Below the pieces are notes generated by a model. It did not search any database, was not told where the DNA came from, and was given only the letters and a program-made list of their open reading frames with translations. 64,000 nt of DNA from Alterisphingorhabdus sp038748365 (GTDB taxonomy: Bacteria; Pseudomonadota; Alphaproteobacteria; Sphingomonadales; Sphingomonadaceae): NCBI GenBank assembly GCA_038748365.1, contig JBCDIZ010000013.1, positions 1-64,000 on the forward strand, read 5' to 3'. This document shows, in pieces, positions 51,097 through 60,114 of this stretch; within the stretch, counting starts at the first letter, position 1, and each line of letters opens with the position of its first letter. Both the position numbers and the translations under genes were made by a program.

Positions 51097-52023
51097 ATGC
51101 CCAGCGAAAGCAACAGTCTCCATAGTGCAACTCCCGACAGCGAATATCTCGGCTTGATGGGTCTCCTGCCTGATATGGCGCGACCTTATGCATTACTGGC
51201 GCGGTTTGACCGGCCGATTGGCTGGTGGTTGCTGTTCTGGCCCTGTGCCTTTGCCACCGCGTTGGCGGGCGATGTACGCGATCATTGGCCGCTGCTGCTC
51301 TGGTTCCTGCTCGGCAGTATCGCCATGCGCGGCGCGGGCTGTGTCTATAATGATATTGTTGATCGCGATCTTGATGCACAGGTGGCGCGCACCCGCAGCC
51401 GCCCCTTGCCCAGCGGCGCCGTCAGCCTGCGCGCGGCATGGATATGGCTGGTTGCGCTGTGTTTGATCGGGTTGATTGTGCTGCTGCAACTGCCGCTGCT
51501 GGCACAGGGCATTGCACTAGCCAGCCTCGCGCTGGTTGCGGCCTATCCGTTTATGAAGCGCATAACCTGGTGGCCCCAAGCCTGGCTCGGCATGGTGTTC
51601 AGCTGGGGAGCGCTGGTCGCCGGGGCCACGGTGAGCAACGAGGTCTCGCTCATGACACTGGCGCTTTATGGCGGCTGCATATTCTGGGTCATCGGCTATG
51701 ACACCATCTATGCGCTGCAGGATATCGAGGATGACGCGTTGGTCGGCATCCGCTCCAGCGCCCGCGCCATGGGTGGCTCGGTGCGTTTGGGGGTGCTGCT
51801 TTGCTATGTGGCTGCTATTGGTCTGTGGTGTTCTGCCTTCTGGCTCAAGCGTCCCGATCCGCTGGGTCTGGTCGCCCTGCTACCGGTGAGCCTGCATCTG
51901 CTGTGGCAGATCATTACGCTGCAACCCGATGACCCTGCGGACCCGTTGGCTAAATTCCGCTCCAACCGTAATGCTGGTCTGCTGATGTTCCTCGCTTGCG
52001 CGACATTGGGGCTGGCGGGTTAA
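51097..52023 (+). CDS. ubiA: 4-hydroxybenzoate polyprenyltransferase
   Basis: UbiA joins 4-hydroxybenzoate to a polyprenyl chain in ubiquinone synthesis. About 308 residues with eight to nine helices; FDRPIGWWLLFWPC, the first Asp motif NDIVDRDLDAQVARTRSRPL and the second DIEDDALVGIRSSA are diagnostic. ATG 51097 follows GGGAGAGG; the frame is also open from ATG 51085. The third ubiquinone gene in the window, apart from ubiE and ubiB. Confidence 0.96.
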   Translation: MPSESNSLHSATPDSEYLGLMGLLPDMARPYALLARFDRPIGWWLLFWPCAFATALAGDVRDHWPLLLWFLLGSIAMRGAGCVYNDIVDRDLDAQVARTRSRPLPSGAVSLRAAWIWLVALCLIGLIVLLQLPLLAQGIALASLALVAAYPFMKRITWWPQAWLGMVFSWGALVAGATVSNEVSLMTLALYGGCIFWVIGYDTIYALQDIEDDALVGIRSSARAMGGSVRLGVLLCYVAAIGLWCSAFWLKRPDPLGLVALLPVSLHLLWQIITLQPDDPADPLAKFRSNRNAGLLMFLACATLGLAG

Positions 52024-52084
52024 CTTCTCCCAATTCAGATGTTTATCGCCTCGAAATCACCATTTCGCGTGATATAAGGCGGTT

Positions 52085-53161
52085 ATGACGAACACCCTAT
52101 TGGCGTCCTTGACAATGATGGCAGCCGCTCAGCCGACGCAACCAGCGCCAGTGGAAACCGAACAAGCCGAGGAAAAGTCGGAAAAGGTGATGATCGGCTG
52201 GGAAGCTGGCGAGATCATTTGCAGCTCTGTTCCCGTCACCCCAGTCAACCTCTATCGTCCAATGAGCGATGTTATCGATAGACCGAAATCAGAAATCTTT
52301 CCGGTTATTTATACTTTCGAGATCGATGCCACAGGCCGCACATTCGGGATCAGACGCATCTCCGAAAAGCGTCGACGCTCGCGGGATCAGGATATTGCCC
52401 CATCACTGGCGGCCTCGCAGTTTCCTGCTGGCACGGCGCATTCGGATTGTACGGTCATCTATCGGCCACAGACGAGCGAATTCAGCGAAACCGAGCTGTC
52501 CGATTTGATGCTCTATTCAATCATGCCTCTGTCTGTGTCTCTGCCGAAAGAGGGATCGGACCGAGTCTATGGCACCGGCAATTGTTATGACGATCCCCGA
52601 CCGCAACCGCAAAGGCGGCTATTTCCTGATTTCCGTACTATGACCAAGACCAAAGGTGATCGCGACTGGGTGATGATTGCTTATGATATTGATGGCTCTG
52701 GCCGCACAACCAATGTGACATTGTTGTCCGGCACTCAAAATGCGGTGCTGGAAGAAGCCGGTCTGGAGGCGGTTGAGGGCAGCCGCTATTATGACGGAGG
52801 CAGGCAAGGTTGCCGTTATCATTACTGGCTTGGAGCCGAGACCATCCCGCCGCCGCAAGCGCCGGGGGAAGATGATTACCGGCCCGATGACGCCACTTGT
52901 CCTGTCAATCACCGATGGACCACCAAACCAGCCTTGCGCTACCCCAAAGCCTATAATCGCCGGTCGATAGAGGGCTGGGCGTTTATCACCTATGATATCA
53001 CTGAGTCGGGCGAACTGGAGAATATTGCGATAGCCGACAGCCAGCCGACAGAGGATTTCGGTTTTCAGGCGTCTTTGCTCATGCGCAACGCCAAGGCGAT
53101 TACTGATGAGGCGGTGACCGGCTGTGTTCTGAAGACCCGTTTCCGGATCCCGAAGAAATAG
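52085..53161 (+). CDS. Protein with three TonB-C-like modules, function unknown
   Basis: A 358-residue protein with a weak export signal (about 1-15) and an acidic, Pro-rich linker. Three stretches repeat the TonB C-terminal pattern (strand, D-x-x-G turn, strand, helix): VIYTFEIDATGRTFGIRRIS near 75-95, WVMIAYDIDGSGRTTNVTLL near 196-215, and AFITYDITESGELENIAI near 300-317. Each is followed by a helix-like segment and preceded by a Cys/Pro-rich stretch. No transmembrane anchor like that of TonB is present. It is probably periplasmic; its partner is unknown. Confidence 0.75.
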   Translation: MTNTLLASLTMMAAAQPTQPAPVETEQAEEKSEKVMIGWEAGEIICSSVPVTPVNLYRPMSDVIDRPKSEIFPVIYTFEIDATGRTFGIRRISEKRRRSRDQDIAPSLAASQFPAGTAHSDCTVIYRPQTSEFSETELSDLMLYSIMPLSVSLPKEGSDRVYGTGNCYDDPRPQPQRRLFPDFRTMTKTKGDRDWVMIAYDIDGSGRTTNVTLLSGTQNAVLEEAGLEAVEGSRYYDGGRQGCRYHYWLGAETIPPPQAPGEDDYRPDDATCPVNHRWTTKPALRYPKAYNRRSIEGWAFITYDITESGELENIAIADSQPTEDFGFQASLLMRNAKAITDEAVTGCVLKTRFRIPKK

Positions 53162-53267
53162 AGCAGGGCAACAAAATCTTTAGCCGCGCCAAGAGGGAAA
53201 GATTGGCCTTGTCGCGATCTGCCTCTATCTAGTCTTGCAAAACAGCAGCTTGATAGGAGTCGTGACC

Positions 53268-54152
53268 ATGTCAGAAGCCGAATATGTCCCACCGAAAATC
53301 TGGACCTGGGACAGTGAGAGTGGCGGGCGTTTTGCCAGCATCAACCGGCCAATTGCCGGCGCGACGCATGACAAGGAATTGCCGATCGGCAAGCATCCCT
53401 ATCAGCTCTATTCGCTCGGCACGCCCAATGGCGTCAAAGCGACAGTGATGCTGGAGGAGCTTCTGGCGGCGGGCCATAGTGGCGCTGAATATGATGCCTG
53501 GTTGATCAATATTCAGGAAGGCGACCAGTTTGGCAGCGACTTTGTTGCGATCAACCCCAATAGCAAAATCCCGGCAATGATGGACCGCAGCGGCGATGCA
53601 CCGGTGCGGGTGTTTGAGTCGGCCTCAATCCTGTTCCATCTCGCTGAGAAATTCGGCGCGTTTTTGCCTACCTCTGGCCCAGTGCGCACCGAGGTGATGA
53701 ACTGGGTATTCTGGCAAATGGGCAGCGCGCCTTATCTTGGTGGCGGCTTTGGTCATTTCTATGCCTATGCACCGAGCAAGATGGAGTATCCGATCAACCG
53801 CTTCGCCATGGAGGTGAAACGGCAAATGGATGTGCTCGATCGGCAGCTGGCGGACAATGAGTTTATCGCGGGCAGCGAATACACCATCGCCGATATCGCC
53901 ATCTTCCCCTGGTATGGCGCGCTCGCCATGGGCCTGCTCTACAGCGCAGGCGAGTTTCTGCAGGTGGAGAGCTATGAACATGTCCAGCGCTGGAGCAAGA
54001 TGCTCGTCGAACGCCCGGCGGTAAAACGCGGCAAAATGGTCAACCGCCCCTTTGGCGACCCCTCCGAGCAGTTGCTCGAGCGCCATGATGCCAGCGACTT
54101 TGACCTGCGCACACAGGACAAGTTGGGCGGGGAGAGCCCGGAGGCGGTTTGA
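53268..54152 (+). CDS. yghU: YghU-type glutathione S-transferase
   Basis: A ~294-residue GST of the nu class (YghU/YfcG-like), proteins that bind glutathione disulphide and have disulphide-reductase and peroxide activity. Signatures: N-terminal extension with PPKIWTWDSESGGRFASINR, the GST N-domain YSLGTPNGVKATVMLEELL, NPNSKIPAM and ESASILFHLAEKFG, and the C-domain with YTIADIAIFPWYGALAMG. ATG 53268 follows GATAGGAGTC. Convergent with smc with no gap. Confidence 0.93.
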   Translation: MSEAEYVPPKIWTWDSESGGRFASINRPIAGATHDKELPIGKHPYQLYSLGTPNGVKATVMLEELLAAGHSGAEYDAWLINIQEGDQFGSDFVAINPNSKIPAMMDRSGDAPVRVFESASILFHLAEKFGAFLPTSGPVRTEVMNWVFWQMGSAPYLGGGFGHFYAYAPSKMEYPINRFAMEVKRQMDVLDRQLADNEFIAGSEYTIADIAIFPWYGALAMGLLYSAGEFLQVESYEHVQRWSKMLVERPAVKRGKMVNRPFGDPSEQLLERHDASDFDLRTQDKLGGESPEAV

Positions 54153-57100
54153 TCACTCTGCCGCGAGCAATTCCTCGGCACCGCCTAGATCGACCGAGAC
54201 CAGGCGGCTGATCCCCTTCTCGATCATCGTCACGCCGAATAGCCGGTGCATGCGGCTCATGGTGACGGCGTTATGGGTGACGATAAGATAGCGGGTATCG
54301 GTCTCGCGGGTCATCTGGTCGAGCAGGTCGCAAAAGCGGTCGATATTGGCGTCATCCAGCGGCGCATCAACCTCGTCGAGAACGCAGATTGGCGCCGGGT
54401 TTGTCAGGAACAGCGCGAAGATCAGCGCCACCGCGGTCAACGCCTGTTCGCCGCCCGATAGCAGGGTGAGGGAAGCAAGCTTCTTGCCCGGCGGTTGTGC
54501 CATGATTTCGAGCCCCGCCTCAAGCGGATCGTCGCTGTCGATCATCGCGAGATGCGCCTTACCGCCATTGAACAGCCGCACAAACAGCCGCTGGAAATGG
54601 TTATCGACTTCCTCAAACGCGGCGCGCAGTCGGGCGCGGCCCTCGCGGTTGAGACTACCGATCGAGCCGCGCAGCTCGGCAATTGCGGTGATCAACTCGT
54701 CATGTTCTTCGCGCGCTCTGGCGGTTTCCATCGCCAGTTCCTCCAGCTCATCAGCGGCAACCAGATTTACCGGGCCGATCCGCTCGCGCGAAGCTGTTAA
54801 CCGGTCGAGCTCGGCGGATTCGGCATCTGCATCGCCGACATCATCCTCGTCAAAATCGCAGGTCTCGGGCAGCAGCGGCGGCGAGCAGGAAAAACGCTCG
54901 CCTGAGATGCGGCCCATTTCGACCCGGCGCATATCGGCATTTTCTGACCTTGTGAGCGCGGCGGCACGGCCTTCACGCGCCTGTGCCAGTGCCTCGCCGA
55001 CATCGCGGCTGGTTGTCTCGGCCTCGGTGACGGCGGCTTCAGCACTGTTGAGCGTGGCGATATTACGGCTCAGTGTGGCGTCAATCTCGGCGCGGTTCTG
55101 CTCGGCTTCGGTTATGCCTTTGGCCAGTTTTTCCGGCTGCTCGGCGATGCGCTGTTGCTCGGCGGCAATCTCGCTTTCGCGCTGGGTGAGTTGCTGCAAG
55201 CGTTGGTCAGCCTCACCCGAACGCGCCTGCCAACCACGGATCTCGGCCTTGATCACCGCCAGCCGTTCGCGGGTTTGTGCCGCCTGCTGATCGCTCGCTG
55301 CTAATTCCGCCTGCGCCTTTTGCAGCGCGGTCCGCATCGCCTCGCTCTGCTGTTCCATCTCGGCCAGCCGCTGCTTTTGCGCTGCGCCATCGGGCAGTGC
55401 GGTGCGCGCCGCTTCCGCCTCGGCCAGCGCGGCCTTGGCATTGGTCATGGCGCTGGCGCTGCGTTCGCGCCGTTCGCTGAGATCGGCCAGCCGCTCGGCA
55501 TTGCGCTGCCGGGCAAAGTCCGCCGCATCACGGGCGCGCAGGGCTTGGCGATGCTCCTCATGTGCTTCCGCCCGTGCGGCCTCGGCGTCACGCGTCTTTT
55601 GCTGCGCACTCTCCAGCGCAGTTCGCGCTTCCGTCAAAGCGGTTTCATGCGCGCCAATCGCGGCCTCATGCTCGGCAATAATGGCTTTCAGTTCGGTCAG
55701 GCGATTGGCCCGCTCCAACCGCTCTGCTGCACTCGATTGTTCGCCGCGCGCGGCATAACCATCCCAACGGCGCAGCGCGCCATTGCGTGTCACCAGCCTC
55801 TGCCCCGGGGCAAGCGGCTGACCGGTGTCGCTGTCGCACACCAATATCGCATCCAGCCGCGCCGCCAGCGCTGCCGGAGCTTTCACATGATCGGAAAGCC
55901 GGGTGCAGCCATCGGGCAGGGCATCCGGGGCAGCACTTGCCTGACCCGACCAATAGCGCGCATTATCGCCGCCTTGATCCGCCAGTGCCGCGCTTAGCGT
56001 ATCGCCTAAAGCTGCCGCCAATGCGCGCTCATAGCCTTTATCGGCGCTGAGCTGATCGATCAGCTTGCTGCCGCTTTGGCGTTTGGCAAGGTCGCGTTCG
56101 AGCGCATCATGCTCTCGCTTAAACCCGTTCAGTTCGGCGCGTGCGGCGGAAAGGTCGGTCTCCGCCTGTTGCCGCTCTAGCTGCAAAGCGCTGCGCCGTT
56201 CCGCCAGCGCGTCAACATCGGCCTGCGCCTTACCGATCGCCTGTTCTGAGCTCTGACATTGCATCTCGGCCTGCTGCCATTGCTGTTCCAACGCATTGCC
56301 ATCTTCCAGGGCAGCCTCAGCTTCAGCCAGTGCGGCGGCAGACCGTTCAGCATCAGCCATTTGCGATTGCGCATTGGTCAGCGCTGCTTCAGCAACGCGG
56401 ATATCAGCCTCGATCCGCGCGGCATCAGCGCTGGCCCGGGCGAGTTCCACCTCGGTCTCGCGCACCGCGCGCTCGGCATTGTCGAACGCGACTTTGCGTT
56501 GCGGCAGATCGGCCTCAACCTGCTTGATCCTATGACCAAGCTCTTCGGATTCGTCCTCAAGCTGTTTGAGCGCGGCAGCGGCATCATGGGTCAGCTTGTC
56601 CTCACGCGCCCTGTCCTGCGTAACGCGGTCAGCCTGTTGCTGAAGGTCAGATATCCGTGCCTGCACCCGGTCGCGCTCGGCGGTCAGCGTCGCCAGATGA
56701 TGGGCCGCATCGCTGCTGCGCTGGCGCGCCTGTTCAACAGCGGTGCGGGCATCGGCGAGGGCGCGGGTGGCTTCATTCTGTTTGGTCTGCGCCGTTTCGA
56801 GCGCCGCCTGTCCCTCGGATACGCGCGCCTCTGCTGCCTCGGCTTCGGCACGTGCCTGCTTTGCGGTCTCCGCTGCCAAGCGCCAGCGGGCGAAGATCAG
56901 CCGTCCTTCGGCAGTGCGGATTTGCTCGGTGAGTTTTTTGTATCTCTCCGCTGCGCGCGCCTGTTTCTGCAGATGCGCCGCGCGGGCATCCTGATCGGCC
57001 AGAATATCCTCCAGCCGTGCCATATTGGTTTCCGCAGCGCGCAGCTTTTGTTCGGCATCCTTCCGCCGCACGTGCAGCCCGGAAATGCCTGCCGCTTCCT

Positions 57101-57650
57101 CAAGCATCTGGCGGCGTTCTGTCGGTTTAGCGGCGATTGCGGCGGCAATTCGCCCCTGACTCACCAAAGCCGGAGAATGCGCGCCGGTGGCGGCATCGGC
57201 GAAGATCAGCGACACATCCTTGGCGCGCACATCGCGGCCATTGGCGCGATAGGCGGAACCGGCATCGCGCTCGATACGGCGAACAATTTCCAGCTCGGGG
57301 TCGTCACCATCGCCGAACAGCGGGTTATTGTCGTTGGCTTCCTCTTCGCTGCGTTTGGTGTCGCCGAGCAGATGCACCACATCGCCGCGTTGACGTTCGG
57401 CGAGCAATGTCACTTCGGCAAAGTCGCGCGCCGGGCGGCGTTCGGTTCCGGCGAAGATAACATCTTCCATACCGCCGCCGCGCATCGATTTGGGCGAGTT
57501 CTCGCCCATCACCCAGCGGATCGCCTCAAGCAGATTGGATTTGCCGCAGCCATTCGGCCCGACAATGCCGGTCAGCCCCGGCTCGATATGCAATTCGGTC
57601 GGGTCGACAAAGCTCTTAAAGCCGGAGAGTTTCAGGCGTTTGATCAGCAT
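54153..57650 (-). CDS. smc: Chromosome segregation protein SMC
   Basis: SMC organises and compacts the chromosome with ScpA and ScpB. The 1165-residue protein has the head Walker A GPNGCGKSNLLEAI, long N-terminal coiled coil (about 170-500), a hinge (about 505-640, DKGYERALAAALGDTLSAAL), the return coiled coil and the C-terminal head with signature LSGGEQALTAVALIF and Walker B ICVLDEVDAPLDD. Very rich in Ala, Glu, Gln and Arg. It is the last of four co-directional genes after the DUF721 and two DsbA-like genes. Confidence 0.97.
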   Translation of the reverse strand: MLIKRLKLSGFKSFVDPTELHIEPGLTGIVGPNGCGKSNLLEAIRWVMGENSPKSMRGGGMEDVIFAGTERRPARDFAEVTLLAERQRGDVVHLLGDTKRSEEEANDNNPLFGDGDDPELEIVRRIERDAGSAYRANGRDVRAKDVSLIFADAATGAHSPALVSQGRIAAAIAAKPTERRQMLEEAAGISGLHVRRKDAEQKLRAAETNMARLEDILADQDARAAHLQKQARAAERYKKLTEQIRTAEGRLIFARWRLAAETAKQARAEAEAAEARVSEGQAALETAQTKQNEATRALADARTAVEQARQRSSDAAHHLATLTAERDRVQARISDLQQQADRVTQDRAREDKLTHDAAAALKQLEDESEELGHRIKQVEADLPQRKVAFDNAERAVRETEVELARASADAARIEADIRVAEAALTNAQSQMADAERSAAALAEAEAALEDGNALEQQWQQAEMQCQSSEQAIGKAQADVDALAERRSALQLERQQAETDLSAARAELNGFKREHDALERDLAKRQSGSKLIDQLSADKGYERALAAALGDTLSAALADQGGDNARYWSGQASAAPDALPDGCTRLSDHVKAPAALAARLDAILVCDSDTGQPLAPGQRLVTRNGALRRWDGYAARGEQSSAAERLERANRLTELKAIIAEHEAAIGAHETALTEARTALESAQQKTRDAEAARAEAHEEHRQALRARDAADFARQRNAERLADLSERRERSASAMTNAKAALAEAEAARTALPDGAAQKQRLAEMEQQSEAMRTALQKAQAELAASDQQAAQTRERLAVIKAEIRGWQARSGEADQRLQQLTQRESEIAAEQQRIAEQPEKLAKGITEAEQNRAEIDATLSRNIATLNSAEAAVTEAETTSRDVGEALAQAREGRAAALTRSENADMRRVEMGRISGERFSCSPPLLPETCDFDEDDVGDADAESAELDRLTASRERIGPVNLVAADELEELAMETARAREEHDELITAIAELRGSIGSLNREGRARLRAAFEEVDNHFQRLFVRLFNGGKAHLAMIDSDDPLEAGLEIMAQPPGKKLASLTLLSGGEQALTAVALIFALFLTNPAPICVLDEVDAPLDDANIDRFCDLLDQMTRETDTRYLIVTHNAVTMSRMHRLFGVTMIEKGISRLVSVDLGGAEELLAAE

Positions 57651-57745
57651 TTATGAAGTGAACCAACAGCGGAAAGCGCGAATTTGCAAGGATTATCGCC
57701 GATTCTTCCCCGGGAAAGTGCGACGTGCGTACACTTGCGGGTCAT

Positions 57746-57905
57746 CACCTCCCCGTCTGTTGTAGCGAAGCGAAGGCAGATGGGGAGGGGAACCACCGAA
57801 GGTGGTGGAGGGGTCTTGATGGCGCGCACTGCGCTTGAGGCATTTACCCCTCCGTCTCGCATTGCGGCGAGCCACCTCCCCATTGCTGTGCAACAGGGAG
57901 GAGAT
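57746..57905. repeat. GGGGAGG-family element with inverted arms between smc and the DsbA lipoprotein
   Basis: The left arm (57746-57813) has CACCTCCCC, AGATGGGGAGGGG and an ACCACCGAAGGTGGTGGAGG hairpin; the right arm (57846-57905) is its inverse with ACCCCTCC, TCTCGCATTGCGGCGAG and CCACCTCCCC...GGGAGGAG. The core of ~32 bp has no ORF. Confidence 0.7.
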
Positions 57906-57913
57906 AGATGGTC

Positions 57914-58660
57914 TTACTGATCTCTAGCACCCATATTCTGGATGCGGGTTTCAATTTCTGGCCAGGTGTTGAAGTTAACCAATTGGTTGTTGATCAGGAA
58001 GCTTGGGGTTCCAGTGATATTGAAATCCTCTCCTGCCGCCTGGGTCTGATCCGCCAGTGCCTGTGCCTTGTCGGCATCGGCGAGGCACGCATTACCCTGA
58101 TTTTGCGAAATGCCACGCTGGGCGAAGAACTGGTCGAGCTCAAGCCCTTGCGCGATGGCGGTGAATCGCTGTTCCGGTGGCAGCTGGCCGATGGCTGGAT
58201 CAAGCTGTTGCGCCGCTTGCAGCACTTGAACCTGATTGGCGAAAACCTGCTCGGTTAGCGGGAAGAAGCTCGCATCGGTGCCGCATTGTGTCAACATCGC
58301 CATGGTAAGGTCGATGGGGTCGCGGACAAAGTTGCGCATCTCAAAGGAAACGCGGCCCGAAGCGACATATTCATCGCGCAGTGCTTCGGAAGATTGGGCC
58401 GAGAAATTGCCGCAGGCGCCGCAGGTCAGCGAGCCAAATTCGACCAATTTGATCGGCGCATCGGGGTTGCCCATGATATAACCGCCCGCCTCGGTCTTGC
58501 TGACAACATCGCTCCATTTCTGGCCTTCTGGTGGCTGAATAATCGGCAGCGCTTCTGCGGTAGGCTCTTCGCCAGCAGCAGTCGCATCGTCATTTTCTGA
58601 TGAACAGGCAGCAAGCGCCAGCGCAGCGGTTGCAGACAGGAGAATTGCGGAAAGGCGCAT
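57914..58660 (-). CDS. DsbA-family thioredoxin-like lipoprotein
   Basis: A 248-residue lipoprotein (lipobox LAAC at about 16-19). After an acidic linker comes the thioredoxin-fold domain with active-site CGAC in LVEFGSLTCGACGNFS, MRNFVRDPIDLTMAML, and the cis-Pro loop ITGTPSFLINN. It likely exchanges disulphides in the periplasm. Its sequence parallels the next gene (EMRNFVRDP versus EIRNFVRDP), so the two look like ancient duplicates with different active sites. AAGGA precedes the ATG. Confidence 0.92.
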   Translation of the reverse strand: MRLSAILLSATAALALAACSSENDDATAAGEEPTAEALPIIQPPEGQKWSDVVSKTEAGGYIMGNPDAPIKLVEFGSLTCGACGNFSAQSSEALRDEYVASGRVSFEMRNFVRDPIDLTMAMLTQCGTDASFFPLTEQVFANQVQVLQAAQQLDPAIGQLPPEQRFTAIAQGLELDQFFAQRGISQNQGNACLADADKAQALADQTQAAGEDFNITGTPSFLINNQLVNFNTWPEIETRIQNMGARDQ

Positions 58661-58709
58661 GGTGTATTCCTTATGCGTTGAGATTACGTAATGGATAAGA
58701 TGATTGGGT

Positions 58710-59426
58710 TTAGAGGCGGTCCAGCTTGGGCTTTAAAGCCTCCCAGCTATGGGTCTTTTCCTGCAAAGTACCATTGATGGTAAAGCTGGGTGTGCCGGTG
58801 ATCTTGGTATCATTGACCGCGCTCTGGGTCATCGACACCAGCAGGTCAATTTCCTTCTGATTGGTCAGGCACTGATTGATCTGTGTCTGGGTATAGCCGC
58901 GTCCGCGCATCAGGCTGGACAAGCCAATATCGCGTGCAATCAATGTGAGCCGGTTCGGCATGCCCGCCGTCTGCCAGGCATTGCGTTGGGCCGAAGTGGC
59001 TGTGTTTGCTTTGCCGGTCCAGTCCTTCTGTGCTGCCAATATTGCTTCATGATTGCCAAAAAAGCGGTCCTTACTGCCGCAACGCGCGAGCAGGGCAGCA
59101 GCGAGATCAAACGGGTCACGCACAAAATTGCGGATTTCCACGCTGGCTGTGCCTTTGGGCAGATAGCGCGTCTTCATCGGCACCGCCGACTTTTCGGTAT
59201 AGTCGGCGCAATGCGGGCAGGTATAGCTGACAAATTCGACGATGCGGTTGCGCGCCAGCGGGTTGCCGCGAATATGGCCGCCGGTTGGCGACATACGAAC
59301 GGTCTTGGTCCAGTCCGCTGAACTTTGTCCGGAGCGACCAGCCTGCTCCGCCATCGCAGTTGTTATGCCGATGCCACCACCGATCAAAGCAACTATCGCT
59401 GCTGCTTTCACTATGTTGGTATTCAT
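58710..59426 (-). CDS. DsbA-family thioredoxin-like periplasmic protein
   Basis: A 238-residue exported protein (signal about 1-26). Active site CPHC in FVSYTCPHCADYTEKSAV, EIRNFVRDPFDLAAALLARC, and ITGTPSFTING. CPHC is the active site of classical oxidising DsbA. It starts 6 bp after the DUF721 stop. Together with the CGAC paralogue downstream it forms a tandem pair ahead of smc. Confidence 0.92.
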   Translation of the reverse strand: MNTNIVKAAAIVALIGGGIGITTAMAEQAGRSGQSSADWTKTVRMSPTGGHIRGNPLARNRIVEFVSYTCPHCADYTEKSAVPMKTRYLPKGTASVEIRNFVRDPFDLAAALLARCGSKDRFFGNHEAILAAQKDWTGKANTATSAQRNAWQTAGMPNRLTLIARDIGLSSLMRGRGYTQTQINQCLTNQKEIDLLVSMTQSAVNDTKITGTPSFTINGTLQEKTHSWEALKPKLDRL

Positions 59427-59432
59427 ATGTAT

Positions 59433-60086
59433 TTATCCGTCGTTTTTCTTTGGCGCGCTTTTACCCGGTTTTGAGGTGCTTTGTCCATCTTTTGCATTGG
59501 CCTTCGCGCCTTGTTCGGTATTGGCAATATCGCTGGCCAGTGACTCGAGCACTGCCAGTAATTCCGGATCGCCAATATCGCGCAAGCCATCGCCCAGCTC
59601 GACCGGAACGGGTTTGAGCGGACGTGGCGATTTAACCGGTGGTCTGCTGCGTGGAGGGGTGACATCGCCCTGACGGAATTTGATCCTGGCCACGGCTGGA
59701 TAGCCGAAAAACCGGTTCACCCGCTCGATAATCTCCGGCCCGACATGCTGCATCAACACCGCATGCGCGCTATTGACCACCAGATTCAAGGTACCCCCGG
59801 ACTTTTCACCCTTGGGGAAGCGGATAGATTCGGGCAGCGAGATAGAGGCATAGCGCTCCCCAGCAATCTCCGGCCAGCGGGTGACGACCGAGCTTTGCAC
59901 AAAGCCGAAACGGCGAAACGCGGTGCGGCCTATTTCCGGCATCAGATCGGCAATCGCTTTAGCCTCGCCGCCGCGTGGCCGCTGATAGACACGTGATTTA
60001 GACGCAGCTTTTTTAGCGGTGGATTTCGTGCCGGATTTGCCGGATCGCTTTTTCGCTGGGGTTTTATCGGGCGAGTCACTGGTCAT
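59433..60086 (-). CDS. DUF721 (DciA-like) protein
   Basis: A ~217-residue cytoplasmic protein. Lys/Ser-rich ends flank the DUF721 core (about 45-150): IADLMPEIGRTAFRRFGFVQ, WPEIAGERYASISLPESI, GTLNLVVNSAHAVLMQHVGP. DUF721/DciA proteins act with the replicative helicase in many bacteria; whether this shorter alphaproteobacterial form does so is inference. ATG 60086 was chosen; longer in-frame sequence would overlap mutY. Divergent from mutY by 28 bp. Confidence 0.85.
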   Translation of the reverse strand: MTSDSPDKTPAKKRSGKSGTKSTAKKAASKSRVYQRPRGGEAKAIADLMPEIGRTAFRRFGFVQSSVVTRWPEIAGERYASISLPESIRFPKGEKSGGTLNLVVNSAHAVLMQHVGPEIIERVNRFFGYPAVARIKFRQGDVTPPRSRPPVKSPRPLKPVPVELGDGLRDIGDPELLAVLESLASDIANTEQGAKANAKDGQSTSKPGKSAPKKNDG

Positions 60087-60114
60087 GATGGGTTGCTTTT
60101 GCCATAGCCATAGC

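Noticed and set aside
56259..57656. 465-codon open frame on the + strand across the smc gene
   Set aside because: It is antisense to the well-supported smc coding sequence; its residues (Gly/Leu/Ala/Arg runs) reflect the complement of Ala/Glu/Gln-rich coiled-coil codons.
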